Assembly: GCA_963847665.1 (NCBI GenBank)
Contig: CAWKAO010000003.1
Span: 186,001-250,000 of the forward strand
Length of the DNA: 64,000 bases
Source of the DNA: CAWKAO01 sp963847665
GTDB lineage: Bacteria; Actinomycetota; Humimicrobiia; Humimicrobiales; Humimicrobiaceae
Reading direction: 5' to 3'
Shown piece by piece: positions 1 to 10,894 of this stretch. Made by a program: the position numbers and the translations under genes. Within the stretch, counting starts at the first letter, position 1. Each line of letters opens with the position of its first letter. The notes below the pieces were generated by a model that was not told the DNA's origin, did no database searches, and worked only from the letters and a program-made list of their open reading frames with translations.

Positions 1-782
1 AGCAAAAGACTCCACCTGTCCTGAAGAGATACTCTCGAAATTTGGATCATGGATCTTCGGCACTATCCATGTCTCAAATGGGTTTCTTGAAGCAAATGGC
101 TGCAATATTATAAAACTGTTTATTCTCATAGACTATTCTTTTATCTTCTTTTTTTTCAAATTTTATAAGGTCGCAGACAGCACATCTTTTATTCTGGTTA
201 AAATATTTCTTTGTCCCGTGGATTTCCTTCTGCAGGATAGGAGGTATCAGGGGCAATGCAAATATCTGGGAATGTGAATGTTCAAGCGAGGCTCCGGCTT
301 CTTTCCCCTGGTTCAACATCACTATCACACTTTCGATTCTTGTATCTTTTTTTATAGACCGCAGCCTTGAGAGGTAGACATCAATAAGTATTTTTATCTG
401 TGACTGTATTAAGCTTGCTTATATCAGTTATATGCTCTGGTGAATGTATGACGACTTCATGCAACCCGAATCCGTCCATTACCATATAGACGCCATAATT
501 ATTTGAAAAAGGTTTTGCATCAGGTATCAGGGCAGGAAATTTGTTAGGCACCACTCTTATCTGCCAGTCACTGTAACCTGGATCTACTTCACGGCCCTTT
601 CTATCGACCCTTAATATTTCCGGAGGGGTCATGGATTCATTTCCTTTATCGAAAGGGCAGGTCACCGAACTTTGTTTTTCAATTTTGACTTTTTCTTCCT
701 TGAAATTCTCGGGCCTTTTTGCTCTTTCTGTAGCAATGATGACCCATTCATCAAGTATTATATCTTTTCTGTATTCGGGCAA
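1..782 (-). CDS. galT: galactose-1-phosphate uridylyltransferase, frameshifted, cut by window edge
   Basis: GalT moves UMP between UDP-glucose and galactose-1-phosphate (Leloir pathway). The N-terminal part (782 down to about 385) begins PEYRKDIILDEWVIIATERA and carries CPFDKGNE and the TPPE region. The downstream part holds the active-site HSHSQ histidine triad (GASLEHSHSQ) and a CAVC pair. Two single-base shifts break the frame: near an A5 run at about 383-390, and near 95-110, after which translation resumes as PFASRNPFETWIVPK and runs off the left edge. The start is TTG at 782, with AAGGAG five bases upstream. It is last in a minus-strand run after glgA, a histidine kinase and a response regulator. 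The family call is secure; whether the breaks are real is not. Confidence 0.85.
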
Positions 783-832
783 TTTTTCTCCTTAATCCTG
801 ATTAAAAATCTTCCTTATTGAATAAAGTAAGA

Positions 833-1189
833 TCAGTTTTTTAAAAGCAGTTCTTTCACTTTAGTTTTAAATTCAGTCAGATCAGATGATTTTACGAGGT
901 ATTCATCTGCGGCCCAGGTAGAAAAGTTTTGAGTAAATTCCCCATATGCAGAATAGATTATTATAGGTACATCCTTATCTTCCTGTCTTATCTTATCAAG
1001 CAGTTCCAATCCGTTCATGTTGGGCATTTTAAGGTCAATCGTCACCAGATCAGGTTTTTCTTTTTTGAACATATCATATCCTGCAACACCATCCGGTGCT
1101 GTTATTACTTCATAGCCTTCATCGACAAGTTCTTCCTTATAAAGATTTCTTATCGGCATCTCGTCTTCGACGACAAGTATTTTTTTCAT
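833..1189 (-). CDS. single-domain response regulator (CheY/Spo0F-like)
   Basis: A 118-residue receiver domain with no output domain. Visible landmarks are the acidic pocket E8-D9-E10, the phospho-acceptor D52 in TIDLKMP, S80 at the switch Ser/Thr position, and the conserved K100 in EYLVKSS. GGAGG lies just upstream of the ATG at 1189. It starts 20 bases after the histidine kinase gene stops on the same strand, so the two probably form a two-component pair. With no DNA-binding domain, the output is probably by protein contact or phosphorelay; the partner is not visible here. Confidence 0.9.
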   Translation of the reverse strand: MKKILVVEDEMPIRNLYKEELVDEGYEVITAPDGVAGYDMFKKEKPDLVTIDLKMPNMNGLELLDKIRQEDKDVPIIIYSAYGEFTQNFSTWAADEYLVKSSDLTEFKTKVKELLLKN

Positions 1190-1208
1190 CCACGACCTCC
1201 AAAAAACT

Positions 1209-3021
1209 TTAGTTTATTAAGGGTAATTTTATTGTAAAAGTAGTCCCTTCGTTTTCATTGCTTTCAGCTTCTATTATCCCTGAATGCTGTTCGATTATTC
1301 TTTTTGTTATGGTCAGGCCAAGACCTGTCCCCTTGGTCTTTGTAGTATAAAAAGGAAGAAAAATATTATAGATCCCTTCTTCATCCATAAGGGCCGCATT
1401 GTTATTTATACTTATGTATGCCCAGTCTCTTCCTTCATTACCTGCCTGGTTGATACAGAACTTTACCAGATCCCTGGTTTGGCTTGCCTCTATTGCATTA
1501 TTCAATACATTTATAAAAGCCTGTTTTAGTTTATCATAAGAGCCGTATACCATCATCTTCCCTGCCTCGATCAATTCTTTTCCACATTCTATCTTTATGC
1601 TGATGTTATTTCTTTCAGATGCTATTTCTGCAAAGTCTATGCATTCAGTCAGAAGCACACTGAGGTCCACCCTGTTGAACTCTTCTTCTCTTTCGGCAGC
1701 ATAATCAAGGATCTCTGTGACGATTTTTTCAAGCCTTTTTATCTCATTTATTATTATATCAAGATTATTATTATCTATCTTGCTTCCTTCATCCAATTTC
1801 TTTTTTATCCGGTTTGCATAACCGCCGATGACTATGAGAGGATTTCTAATCTCATGCGCCACTGTGGCGCTTAAACGGCCAAGCTCAGAAAATTTTTTAA
1901 GGTCATTTAAAGCTTTCTGGAGTTTTACGGTCTCAGTTATATTTTCAATAATAAGGACCACCCCTTCAGGACTATCTTCAACGACTTTGAGAGGAGCGAT
2001 CACGACATCAAATATCTCGTCTGTTTTATTATTGTCTATAGTAATATTTACCTTATAGAACCCTTCTGCTTTCTTTTCTGACATGACTCTTCTGATCTCG
2101 GTAGCCAGGTCTATGCCTTCCATATAGATTTCATGTGTGTTTATCTTCCTGCCTATTACCATCGACTTATCGACCTTCATGATACCTGCACAGTTATCAT
2201 TACATAGGGTAACTGTAAAATTATTATCGAGCACTATTATGCTTACGGGGATACTTTCGATTATCTTCTCATTATATTCCTTAAGGTAGTTCAATTTCAT
2301 ATTCATACGGGAGAGTGCAGAAAGACTGTCCTTGAGCTCATTATATATAATAGTGTTCCTTATAGAAGATGCTGCAAACTGGCCTAACATAAGAAGATAA
2401 TTAGTATCTTCCTGGGTTATCTCTCTTTTATTAAACTTATTGTCGATGACCATTATGCCCACTTTTTTTGTCCTGCTTATTAGAGGTATAATGCAGAATT
2501 TTGGGTGATCGATCAATGCCAGAAGTTGTTCATCAATAAGGTCTCCGTCAGAAATTAAATCATCCTGTTGCTAGCGGGGAGTCCGCAGTAAGATCCACTC
2601 TTCTTGGTCGGCCATCATCCAGGCAAAGAAAAAGTGCCTTCTGGTTTTTTAAAGGTATGGTCTTCCTCTTGAATTGCTCATTTATAGTCTCATGAAGGTG
2701 GCTCTGTGAATAATTTTCAGAATTAAAGAACTCTTCAAGGGAATAGTCTTTTTCCTGGATAGATTCCCAGACATGCCATGCTTCGTCTTCAGTAGAGGGC
2801 CCGATGGCCATCCTTCCGACGAGGTTTTTTTCTTCACGGTCCAGCAGAAAAAGAAATGCCCTGTTAAATCCGAAACCATTGCCAAAGGTAACGCCTGTAA
2901 GTATTATATTAAGGAGTTTATTAAGATCCAGTGTAGAGGCAACAGTCTGTGATATCAGGTTTAGGATATTGTATTTTCTTAAGATATCCTCATATTTTTT
3001 TATGGTAGCTTCATTATCCAA
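1209..3021 (-). CDS. GAF-PAS sensor histidine kinase, one frameshift
   Basis: A cytoplasmic sensor kinase of about 600 residues. The order is a GAF domain (about residues 10-180), a PAS domain (about 225-330), a HisKA dimerisation helix with the phospho-accepting H-box VAHEIRNPL, and a HATPase_c domain with N box NVLNNAIEAS and G box TKGTGLGLTI. A frame break at about 2555-2575 lies inside the GAF domain: an upstream part ends in SPLATG, and the next frame continues DDLISDGDLIDEQLLALIDHP. One extra base explains it. The start is TTG at 3021 with AGAGG upstream. No membrane segment is seen, so the signal is probably internal. It sits between glgA and galT, which suggests a link to carbon storage (inference). 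Confidence 0.82.
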
Positions 3022-3039
3022 TATAACTGCCTCTTTTGA

Positions 3040-4519
3040 TTATTTATTATTCGCTGTACTCATTATATCTTCATAGATCTTCATATATTCTTTTGCAGAA
3101 TAATCCCAGGAAAAATCGCAATGCATCCCATTAGACACTATCTTTTCCCACTGAGGTCTATCCCTGTAAAAACCAAGCGCACGTTTAAGTGCACTATAAA
3201 ATTCCTCTGGACCGTACTTATCAAACTTGAAACCCTGTCCGCCTTTATCTATGTCATTGGCGGTATTTATATCTATTATGGTATCTGCAAGCCCACCTGT
3301 ATTTCTTACTACGGGAATTGTACCATATTTTAGACTTATTAACTGTCCCAGCCCACATGGTTCATAATTTGAGGGCATCAGGAAAATATCCGAACCTGAA
3401 TATATTTCTCTCGACATCTTATCAGAATAACCAAGTGTAAGGCTGAATTTTGAACTATATTTTTTCTGAAGTGTTGAAAGCATATTATGATATTTTTCTT
3501 CTCCGGTCCCGAGTATGACAAGGTACAGGTCGTGATCCATTATCCTTTCCATTATGTCTACCAGAAGGTCAAAGCCTTTTTGCTCCGAAAGCCTTGATAC
3601 TACGCCGAGCAGGGGTTTCTCAGCATCGACACTGTTACCAAAAAGGCGGGAAAGTAATTCTTTTTTGCATTCCTTTTTTGGACTTAAGTCACCTGGTCCA
3701 TAATTTGCATAAATACTTGCATCGGTCTCCGGGTCCCACACACTATAGTCAATACCGTTTATAATACCCGAAAGGTCCTTCTGCCTGCTTTTTAAGATCC
3801 CGTCAAGCTTATATCCATATTCAGGGGTCAGTATCTCTTTTGCATATGTAGGGCTTACAGTGGTTATCCTGTCGGAAAATACAATACCTGCTTTCATGTA
3901 ATTTACCTTGCCATAGAACTCGATCCCATTTATATTGAAATAGCTTTTGTCTATGCCACATTCATCAAGAATATCCTTATTATATATGCCCTGGTAGGCC
4001 AGATTGTGGATGGTAAAAACACATCCCGTTTTTAAAAAAACCTGATCACTTTTTTTTGTTTTCATTTCTTCAAGCAAAAGTGCAGAAAGCGCAAAATGAT
4101 AATCATGCAGATGGATGACATCCGGAATAAATCCGATCTCTTTAAAAACAACAAAAATAGCTTTGGCAAAAAAACCAAATCTTATATCATTATCATGATA
4201 GTCTCCCTTTGAGGGTGCCGTAAAGATTTTCCCTTGCAAAGTACTTGTCGTTTCTGATGAAATAAAATTCTACATCATTTCTTGTCGTTTTAAAAATACT
4301 GAACTCTTCTGCTGTCCGGTTGTTCATCCGTACAGAGAGGCCCTCTTTTACCATCCTGACATCATCATGTTTTTCAAACACAGAGGAATACCCTGGCATG
4401 ACCACTATGGCCCTGCTCCCCAGCTTATTTATGGCGCCAGGAAGCGCTCCTGCCACGTCTGCCAGTCCACCTGTCTTGGCAAATGGTACTGATTCAGAAA
4501 CACACATCGCTATATTCAT
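3040..4519 (-). CDS. glgA: glycogen synthase (ADP-glucose type), one frameshift
   Basis: A GT5 glucosyltransferase that extends alpha-1,4-glucan from ADP-glucose. The N-terminal part has the KTGG nucleotide-sugar loop (FAKTGGLADVAGALP). The long C-terminal part has VIHLHDYH, INGIDYSVWDP, GVVSRLSEQKGFDLL and the C-terminal EPCGLGQL glucose-binding region. The frame breaks at about 4195-4240, where one reading ends YGTLKGRLS and the other continues KGDYHDNDIRFGFF. One missing or extra base restores a protein of normal length (about 480 residues). AAGGAG lies upstream of the ATG at 4519. It is divergent from glgB, so glgA, glgB and glgC are all present for glycogen synthesis. Confidence 0.9.
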
Positions 4520-4664
4520 GGTAATAACTCCTTAAGAGTAGCCTATTAATAAAAATACAAAACAAGAATATACTATAGCAGGTCTTTACTGTAAAGATAT
4601 ATAATATGCAGATATATTATGTACAAAGACATTTTGTATTTTATTTATTAACAATAAAAAGTAT

Positions 4665-6584
4665 ATGTCAGATATAAATAATAAAAATCGATCTAACGAT
4701 ACCTTATTCAGTGAAAATGATGTCCGCCTTTTCAAAAGTGGAGATTATTTTGGACTATATGAAAAGCTTGGTTCCCATACCATTAAACATAATGGTATAT
4801 TGGGAACTCATTTTGCAGTCTGGGCCCCCGGTGCAAGAGCTGTATCGGTCATGGGTGATTTTAATGATTGGGACAGCAGGTCAGATCTGATGCAAGCCGG
4901 CGCGGAAGCTTCCGGCGTATGGGAGATATTTATTCCTGGTGTAAAAAAGGGGAATCTCTATAAGTTTAATATAAAACCTCTATCCAGCAAAGATAATATA
5001 ATAAAAAGTGACCCTTTTGCTTTTTATTGTGAGCTCTCTCCAAAAACAGCTTCCGTAGTCTGGGATCTTGAATATGCCTGGGGCGACTCCACCTGGATGA
5101 AAAACCGTAAAGAAAAAAACTCCCTTGAACAACCTTTTTCAATCTATGAGATACACGCCGGTTCATGGCGAAGGGACAAGGAACAGAATGACAGACAGTT
5201 TAATTACAGGGAACTTGCAGATGTTCTCGTGGAGTATATAAAAGAAACAGGATTTACACATATAGAACTTTTACCGATAATGGAGCATCCTTTTTATGGC
5301 TCCTGGGGATACCAGGTAACAGGTTATTTTGCCCCGACTTCAAGATATGGCACACCACAGGACCTTATGTATCTGGTAGACATTATGCATCAGAACAATA
5401 TAGGGGTTATCCTTGATTGGGTCCCTTCTCATTTTCCCGATGATCCTCATGGACTTTCCAGGTTTGATGGAACATATCTTTATGAGTATGAGGACCCGAA
5501 GCAAGGTTTTCATCCTGACTGGAAAAGCCTTATCTTCAACTACAACAGAAACGAGGTCAGTGGTTTCCTGATAAACAGCGCCCTTTTCTGGCTTGATAAA
5601 TATCATATAGATGGCATAAGGGTAGATGCAGTCGCCTCCATGCTGTACCTTGACTATTCAAGAAAAGAAGGCCAGTGGATACCAAACCGGTACGGGGGAA
5701 ATGAAAACCTTGAAGCAATCAGATTTATTAAAAAATTGAACGAGACCATATATGCAAGATTTCCGGATGTCCAGGCAATAGCTGAGGAATCAACGGCCTG
5801 GCCAGCAGTAACCAGGCCCACAAATCTTGGTGGGCTGGGTTTCGGGATGAAATGGAATATGGGCTGGATGCATGATACCCTTGAATATTTTAAAAAGGAC
5901 CCGGTCCACAGGAAATTCCATCAAAAAGACCTGTTCTTCTCGTTCCATTATGCTTTTTCTGAAAACTTCGTGCTCCCAATCTCGCATGATGAAGTCGTAT
6001 ATGGCAAAAAGTCACTTCTCGAAAAGATGCCCGGTGATAAATGGCAGAAATTTGCAAATATGAGGACCCTTCTTTCTTATATGTTCTGTTTTCCAGGTAA
6101 AAAACTTATTTTTATGGGTATTGAATTTGCACAGTTAGGAGAATGGGACCATGACGGCAGTCTTGCCTGGTCATTGCTTGGAAGTAGAAAGCATGAGGGA
6201 GTCTTTGAGATGGTTTGCGACCTGAACAGATTATACAGAGGAGAAGTGGCTCTGCACTCGAATGATTTCAAATATGAGAATTTTGAATTGTTAGATTCTG
6301 GTGACGGCGATCAGGGTATCCTTTCCTTTTTAAGAAAAAGCAATAGCAGTGTTGTCCTTGCGGTATGTAATTTTACTCCGGTTCCCAGGACATCCTATAG
6401 AATAAGTTTGCCCGTGGGTGGAATATATATTGAGATCTTCAACAGTGATTCAGAGAATTATGGCGGCAGCGGATATGGAAACTCAGGAAATATAGAAACA
6501 AAAAATACCGGTTTACATGAAAAAAGTTTCTTTATTTCAGTAAATCTTCCACCCCTTGCAATGATATTGTTAAAAAAGTCTTGA
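4665..6584 (+). CDS. glgB: 1,4-alpha-glucan branching enzyme
   Basis: A GH13 branching enzyme that makes alpha-1,6 branches in glycogen; 639 residues, intact. An N-terminal CBM48-like domain (about residues 35-130, HFAVWAPGARAVSVMGDFND) precedes the catalytic barrel. Catalytic residues are D321 (GIRVDAVASM, nucleophile), E374 (AIAEEST, acid/base) and D442 (SHDEVV, stabiliser). A small beta-sandwich closes the protein. No Shine-Dalgarno sequence is visible before the ATG at 4665, which follows an A/T-rich stretch. The GH57 gene follows 20 bases later and glgC after that, so the three probably form one transcript divergent from glgA. Confidence 0.97.
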   Translation: MSDINNKNRSNDTLFSENDVRLFKSGDYFGLYEKLGSHTIKHNGILGTHFAVWAPGARAVSVMGDFNDWDSRSDLMQAGAEASGVWEIFIPGVKKGNLYKFNIKPLSSKDNIIKSDPFAFYCELSPKTASVVWDLEYAWGDSTWMKNRKEKNSLEQPFSIYEIHAGSWRRDKEQNDRQFNYRELADVLVEYIKETGFTHIELLPIMEHPFYGSWGYQVTGYFAPTSRYGTPQDLMYLVDIMHQNNIGVILDWVPSHFPDDPHGLSRFDGTYLYEYEDPKQGFHPDWKSLIFNYNRNEVSGFLINSALFWLDKYHIDGIRVDAVASMLYLDYSRKEGQWIPNRYGGNENLEAIRFIKKLNETIYARFPDVQAIAEESTAWPAVTRPTNLGGLGFGMKWNMGWMHDTLEYFKKDPVHRKFHQKDLFFSFHYAFSENFVLPISHDEVVYGKKSLLEKMPGDKWQKFANMRTLLSYMFCFPGKKLIFMGIEFAQLGEWDHDGSLAWSLLGSRKHEGVFEMVCDLNRLYRGEVALHSNDFKYENFELLDSGDGDQGILSFLRKSNSSVVLAVCNFTPVPRTSYRISLPVGGIYIEIFNSDSENYGGSGYGNSGNIETKNTGLHEKSFFISVNLPPLAMILLKKS

Positions 6585-6604
6585 GATAGATTAAGAGAAA
6601 TAAT

Positions 6605-8635
6605 ATGGAAAGATATTTATGCATTCATGGCCATTTTTATCAACCCGCAAGAGAAAATCCCTGGCTCGAGGCAATAGAGCTACAGGAGGGAGCTTCCCCA
6701 TACCACGACTGGAACGAAAAGATCACTGCTGAGTGTTATCTGCCGAATGGATGTTCAAACCTTTTAGATGATAATGGAAAGATCAGGGCCGTCTTAAATA
6801 ATTATTCGAAAATCAGCTTTAATTTCGGCCCGACGCTTCTACACTGGTTAAAAGAAAATAATCAAATGGCATATAGAAATATAATAAAAGCAGATGAATC
6901 AAGCAGTATTAATTATTCGGGGCACGGAAGTGCCATTGCACAGGCTTATAATCATACTATTCTTCCCCTTTCATCAGAACGTGATAAACGCATCCAGATC
7001 ATCTGGGCGATCAGGAGTTTTGAATTAGATTTTGGCCGAAGACCCGAAGGTATATGGCTGCCCGAGACAGCTGTAGATAATATAACCCTCCAGATACTTG
7101 CAGATATGCAGATCGAATTTACAATACTTTCACCCAACCAGGCATCAAGAGTAAGAAAAATACCGAATGATGCTGCTGTCAAAGGTGAAACATCCGGTTT
7201 TGGCTGGACCGATGTCTCAGAAGGTAAAATAAATACAAGAATGCCGTACCTGTGCAGACCGGGAGGTGGAAGGGAGATCAATATTTTCTTTTATGATAAT
7301 GATATTTCTACAAAGATCTCATTTGGTGACCTTCTAAAAAATGGCATTGACTTTGCAAAAAACATTATTGACACCCCAGGCACGGAGCAGGATATCCCGG
7401 AGATAATATGCATCGCCAGTGATGGGGAGACATACGGCCATCATCATAAATTTGGTGATCTGGCACTTGCATATTGCCTTGATCATATTGATTCCTGTGA
7501 TCAGTTGCAACTGACCGTATTCGGTGAATATCTAGAAAAATACAGCCCTTTATATGAAGTTGAAATAATAGAAAATTCATCCTGGAGCTGCAGTCACGGA
7601 TTATCACGCTGGATGGATGATTGCGGGTGCCAGACTGCTGACAGAGAAAACAAGGGCTGGAACCAGAAATGGCGGAAACCCCTGAGAAAAGCAACTGATG
7701 AACTTACCGGTAAGTTAAGCAGCATTTACGATGAAGAAATAAAAAAGTATGTAAATAAAAGAACTGATCCGGATAAGATAGTTGAGGATTATATATATGT
7801 TATAAATGACCGCTCAAAAATGAATATTAAAAGGTTTCTAAAAGCTCATACTGGCAACAGACCCCAACATGATAATTCTTCCATACTGGAACTTCTGGAA
7901 ATGTACCGCCAGTCTCTCCTCATGCAGTCAAGCGATGGGTGGTTTTTCGATGATATATCAAGAACAGAACCGATCCAGCTCATGCGACATGCAGCACGGG
8001 CATTTGAACTTGCTGCAGGATTTAGTGACCTGGACCTGCAAAAAGAATATATTGCGTATCTTAGTAATGCAAAAAGCAATAGACCAGGCCTTAAAACTGG
8101 TGGCCAAATATATAATGAATTTGTAAAAAGCAGTATTTATGACTTTAAGAAAATAGCAGCAGCGGTGAGCTATGAGCTTTTTTTTAATGGTTCCTTAAAG
8201 CCCAGCAAAACTAACACTTCCAGAAAAATATTCTGCTACAGCATTGGTAGCATCGACTTTAATAAATTGGAAGATGAAGTCATTTCAGTGATCTCAGGAA
8301 GATTCCAGATGCGTTCAGATATCACTTACAGGCATGAATGGGTGGTTTTTGCAGTTTTTTATTTCAAAGAAATCAAAAAGACAATAAGTGAAAATCCGTT
8401 GGCATTCATCAAAACAGGACAGAGTGAAGATCCTGCCGGTAATTTTATTATCCTACTTGACAAAATAAAGAAGTCATGCAGCAATAAGATGGAAGCGTCT
8501 GCAAAATATAGCCTGCTGTTGGATATCTTGTATTCAGATTTTAATGGGGGTCCATACTCAATAGAGGACCTGCCAAAAGATTGCAGAATAAGATTCACCG
8601 AAAAATGCCAGAGAGCAAAACTTTTAAAAAAATAA
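6605..8635 (+). CDS. GH57-family glycoside hydrolase with DUF3536 C-terminus
   Basis: A 676-residue alpha-glucan-active enzyme of GH57 type. Motif 1 is HGHFYQP (H8, H10). GIWLPE contains E154 and IASDGETYGHHH contains D273; by analogy with characterised GH57 enzymes these are the likely nucleophile and acid/base. The C-terminal half matches the DUF3536 architecture, in a somewhat shorter form than I expect for the family. It lies between glgB and glgC, which points to glycogen or maltooligosaccharide remodelling; amylase, branching and transferase activities cannot be told apart from sequence. Start ATG at 6605 with only a weak purine-rich RBS (taagagaaa). Confidence 0.85.
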   Translation: MERYLCIHGHFYQPARENPWLEAIELQEGASPYHDWNEKITAECYLPNGCSNLLDDNGKIRAVLNNYSKISFNFGPTLLHWLKENNQMAYRNIIKADESSSINYSGHGSAIAQAYNHTILPLSSERDKRIQIIWAIRSFELDFGRRPEGIWLPETAVDNITLQILADMQIEFTILSPNQASRVRKIPNDAAVKGETSGFGWTDVSEGKINTRMPYLCRPGGGREINIFFYDNDISTKISFGDLLKNGIDFAKNIIDTPGTEQDIPEIICIASDGETYGHHHKFGDLALAYCLDHIDSCDQLQLTVFGEYLEKYSPLYEVEIIENSSWSCSHGLSRWMDDCGCQTADRENKGWNQKWRKPLRKATDELTGKLSSIYDEEIKKYVNKRTDPDKIVEDYIYVINDRSKMNIKRFLKAHTGNRPQHDNSSILELLEMYRQSLLMQSSDGWFFDDISRTEPIQLMRHAARAFELAAGFSDLDLQKEYIAYLSNAKSNRPGLKTGGQIYNEFVKSSIYDFKKIAAAVSYELFFNGSLKPSKTNTSRKIFCYSIGSIDFNKLEDEVISVISGRFQMRSDITYRHEWVVFAVFYFKEIKKTISENPLAFIKTGQSEDPAGNFIILLDKIKKSCSNKMEASAKYSLLLDILYSDFNGGPYSIEDLPKDCRIRFTEKCQRAKLLKK

Positions 8636-8667
8636 TATAATTATTAAAAAATATTAAAAAATAAAGT

Positions 8668-9933
8668 ATGCGTATAGAAGTAGTAGCATTTGTATTAAGC
8701 GGCGGGGCGGGAAAAAGGTTGTTTCCTCTTACAGAGGATAGAGCCAAACCTGCATTGCCTTTTGGAGGCAGCTACAGAGTCATAGATTTTGTCTTAAGTA
8801 ATTTTATTCATTCAAGGATCAGGAAAGTCTTTGTACTCACCCAGTACGAATCAAGATCGCTGGAACAACATATACTTGAAGGGTGGACACCCATATTCGG
8901 GACAAGCAAGTATAATATGGTCCGGCTTCTCCCTGCAAAAGAAGGAAAGGACAGCAGCTGGTATACCGGTACGGCTGATGCCGTCAACCAGAATAAGAGA
9001 TATGCATGGGAAAGCAAGCCTGATATAGTCAATATATTTGGTGCCGACCATATATACCTTATGGATATCTCACAGATGAATGATTTCCACCTCTCAAAAA
9101 AGGCTGATCTTACAATATCAGCTTTACCTGTCAGATGTGAACATGCTTCCAAGAAATTTGGTGTGCTGGTCGTAGATAAAAACTGGAAAATGATCGGTTT
9201 TGAAGAAAAACCATTTGAGCCGACCCCAATGCCGGGGAGCAGCGATTACTGCCTTGCATCTATGGGTAATTATTCTTTTGATCTCCAGGTGCTTATGGAA
9301 GAACTTGCAATAGACCAGCGAAAAAAGGATGCAAGCAGGAAGGACCAGATAAAAAGGGACCCCGAGCACTACTCCACCCATGATTTTGGTTTTGACATCA
9401 TCCCGGCAATGCTGAAGCGAAATAGAAATATATATGTCTATAACTTTAATAAAAATATCATACTGGGGACCGGGAAGAATGAGAAGGCATACTGGAAAGA
9501 TATAGGGGATCTTGACGAATACTACAGTGCAAATATGGATCTTATAGGTGCAAGACCATCTATCAATATCAATAATCCCAGATGGGAGATATTTACCTGC
9601 GCCGATTCTCTCCTGCCGGCAAAGCTTATCGGTTCAAACTCCATTGATGATTCTATTATTTCAAACGGTTGTATTTTAGAAAATTCAAATATTAAAAACT
9701 CGATATTGTCTTATGATGTCATTGTAAAATCCGGTGCAAGCATTTCCAATTCAATAATACTGGGTAAAAACGAGATCGGTCCAGAAGCGGTCATCAAGGA
9801 TTCAATAGTAGACAGAGGGATCATTGTCCCGGCCAGGACCAGTATCGGGGTCGATCCAAAATGGGACAGAAAACAGGGTTTTACAATATCAAAAAAAGGA
9901 ATAGTCATTATCCCCAGGAAATTCAGGTTTTAG
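8668..9933 (+). CDS. glgC: glucose-1-phosphate adenylyltransferase
   Basis: It makes ADP-glucose from glucose-1-phosphate and ATP, the committed step of glycogen synthesis. The protein has 421 residues and is intact. The N-terminal nucleotidyltransferase signature (LSGGAGKRLFPLTEDRAKPA), the YRVIDFVLSN strand and the FGADHIYLMD metal/sugar site are clear. The C-terminal third is a left-handed beta-helix of hexapeptide repeats (SIDDSIISNGCILENSNIKN), the usual tetramer and allosteric region. There is no clear Shine-Dalgarno before the ATG at 8668. It is the last gene of the glgB run and its stop overlaps the stop of the convergent dCMP deaminase by 4 bases. Confidence 0.96.
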   Translation: MRIEVVAFVLSGGAGKRLFPLTEDRAKPALPFGGSYRVIDFVLSNFIHSRIRKVFVLTQYESRSLEQHILEGWTPIFGTSKYNMVRLLPAKEGKDSSWYTGTADAVNQNKRYAWESKPDIVNIFGADHIYLMDISQMNDFHLSKKADLTISALPVRCEHASKKFGVLVVDKNWKMIGFEEKPFEPTPMPGSSDYCLASMGNYSFDLQVLMEELAIDQRKKDASRKDQIKRDPEHYSTHDFGFDIIPAMLKRNRNIYVYNFNKNIILGTGKNEKAYWKDIGDLDEYYSANMDLIGARPSININNPRWEIFTCADSLLPAKLIGSNSIDDSIISNGCILENSNIKNSILSYDVIVKSGASISNSIILGKNEIGPEAVIKDSIVDRGIIVPARTSIGVDPKWDRKQGFTISKKGIVIIPRKFRF

Positions 9934-10400
9934 CATTCCTTTCCAGGCGGATCCAGTCTGATAATTTCCACATCGGCTTCTTTTAATAACTCAAGTGAAA
10001 GTTCGTCTGGATATGATTCAAAACAATATATCTTTTTTATCCCGCTGTTGATTATCATCTTAGCGCATTGGACACATGGCTGTGTAGTACTGTATATTAC
10101 ACTACCATTTATACTGACACCATGGTAGGCTGCCTGGATTATCGCATTCTGCTCTGCATGGATACCACGGCAGATCTCATGACGCTGGCCCGAAGGAATA
10201 CCAAGCTCCTCCCGCAAACACTTTCCCCTGTCAAGGCAGTTTTTGACTCCTTTTGGTGCGCCGTTATACCCGGTAGTAAGTATTCTTTTTTCCTTGACGA
10301 CAATAGCTCCGACTTTTCTTCGCAAACAGGTGGACCTGGTAGCTACCTGCACGGTGATCGCTGCAAAATACTGGTCCCAATCCGGTCTTTTATCTGGCAT
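9930..10400 (-). CDS. dCMP/cytidine-type deaminase (ComEB-like)
   Basis: A zinc-dependent deaminase of 156 residues, probably dCMP to dUMP for dTMP supply. Zinc ligands H81 and C109/C112 and the catalytic E83 are present in GIHAEQNAI and TTQPCVQC. The insert CLDRGKCLREELGIPSGQRHEICRGI has the extra cysteines typical of the ComEB/dCMP branch. It is convergent with glgC and divergent from the 118-residue membrane protein. In related genomes a gene of this type often sits near glyA and tsaC, as here. The family is secure; the exact substrate is inferred. Confidence 0.92.
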   Translation of the reverse strand: MPDKRPDWDQYFAAITVQVATRSTCLRRKVGAIVVKEKRILTTGYNGAPKGVKNCLDRGKCLREELGIPSGQRHEICRGIHAEQNAIIQAAYHGVSINGSVIYSTTQPCVQCAKMIINSGIKKIYCFESYPDELSLELLKEADVEIIRLDPPGKEC

Positions 10401-10515
10401 GTATATTTACCTCTGCATTTTAAAACATTATAATCTTAAATATTAAAACCTTTAGGTCACATAGAGAAGTTCTGCAATTATAGTTCTTTTATAATTATTA
10501 AAAAAGGATGTTAAA

Positions 10516-10872
10516 ATGGCAAGAAGAGTTTTTATCAGAGAAATATATTTCTATATCGTATGCCTGGTAGCCCTAATCATATTTATAATAGGTATAGTAA
10601 ATATATATGATAATGCAATAAATTATATAAGGCCTTCGACTTATATGACCAGGGGAAGCATATTACCTTCATATCAGCAACAGTATCCGGGACTTTCGGA
10701 TGAAGAGGTCAACAAGCTTATCGATGATGAAATGACCTCCGCAATCGATAATGAAAGGATATTTGCTGTAAAAGGCCTTTTCAGGGGTGTCCTGCTTGTT
10801 ATAATAGCTATCCCGCTTTTTGCATTCCACTGGAGAAAGGCCCAGATCATGTGGCGCCTAAATATTGAATAG
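10516..10872 (+). CDS. small two-TM membrane protein, unknown
   Basis: A 118-residue protein I do not recognise. It has a hydrophobic segment at about 10-30 (IYFYIVCLVALIIFIIGIV), a polar loop of about 55 residues with an acidic helix (SDEEVNKLIDDEMTSAIDNER), and a second hydrophobic segment at about 86-105. AAGGA lies 7 bases before the ATG. It precedes tsaC by 22 bases on the same strand, so it probably shares the transcript. No function is assigned. Confidence 0.75.
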   Translation: MARRVFIREIYFYIVCLVALIIFIIGIVNIYDNAINYIRPSTYMTRGSILPSYQQQYPGLSDEEVNKLIDDEMTSAIDNERIFAVKGLFRGVLLVIIAIPLFAFHWRKAQIMWRLNIE

Positions 10873-10894
10873 ACCGGGCCAAGGTTATTTTTAG

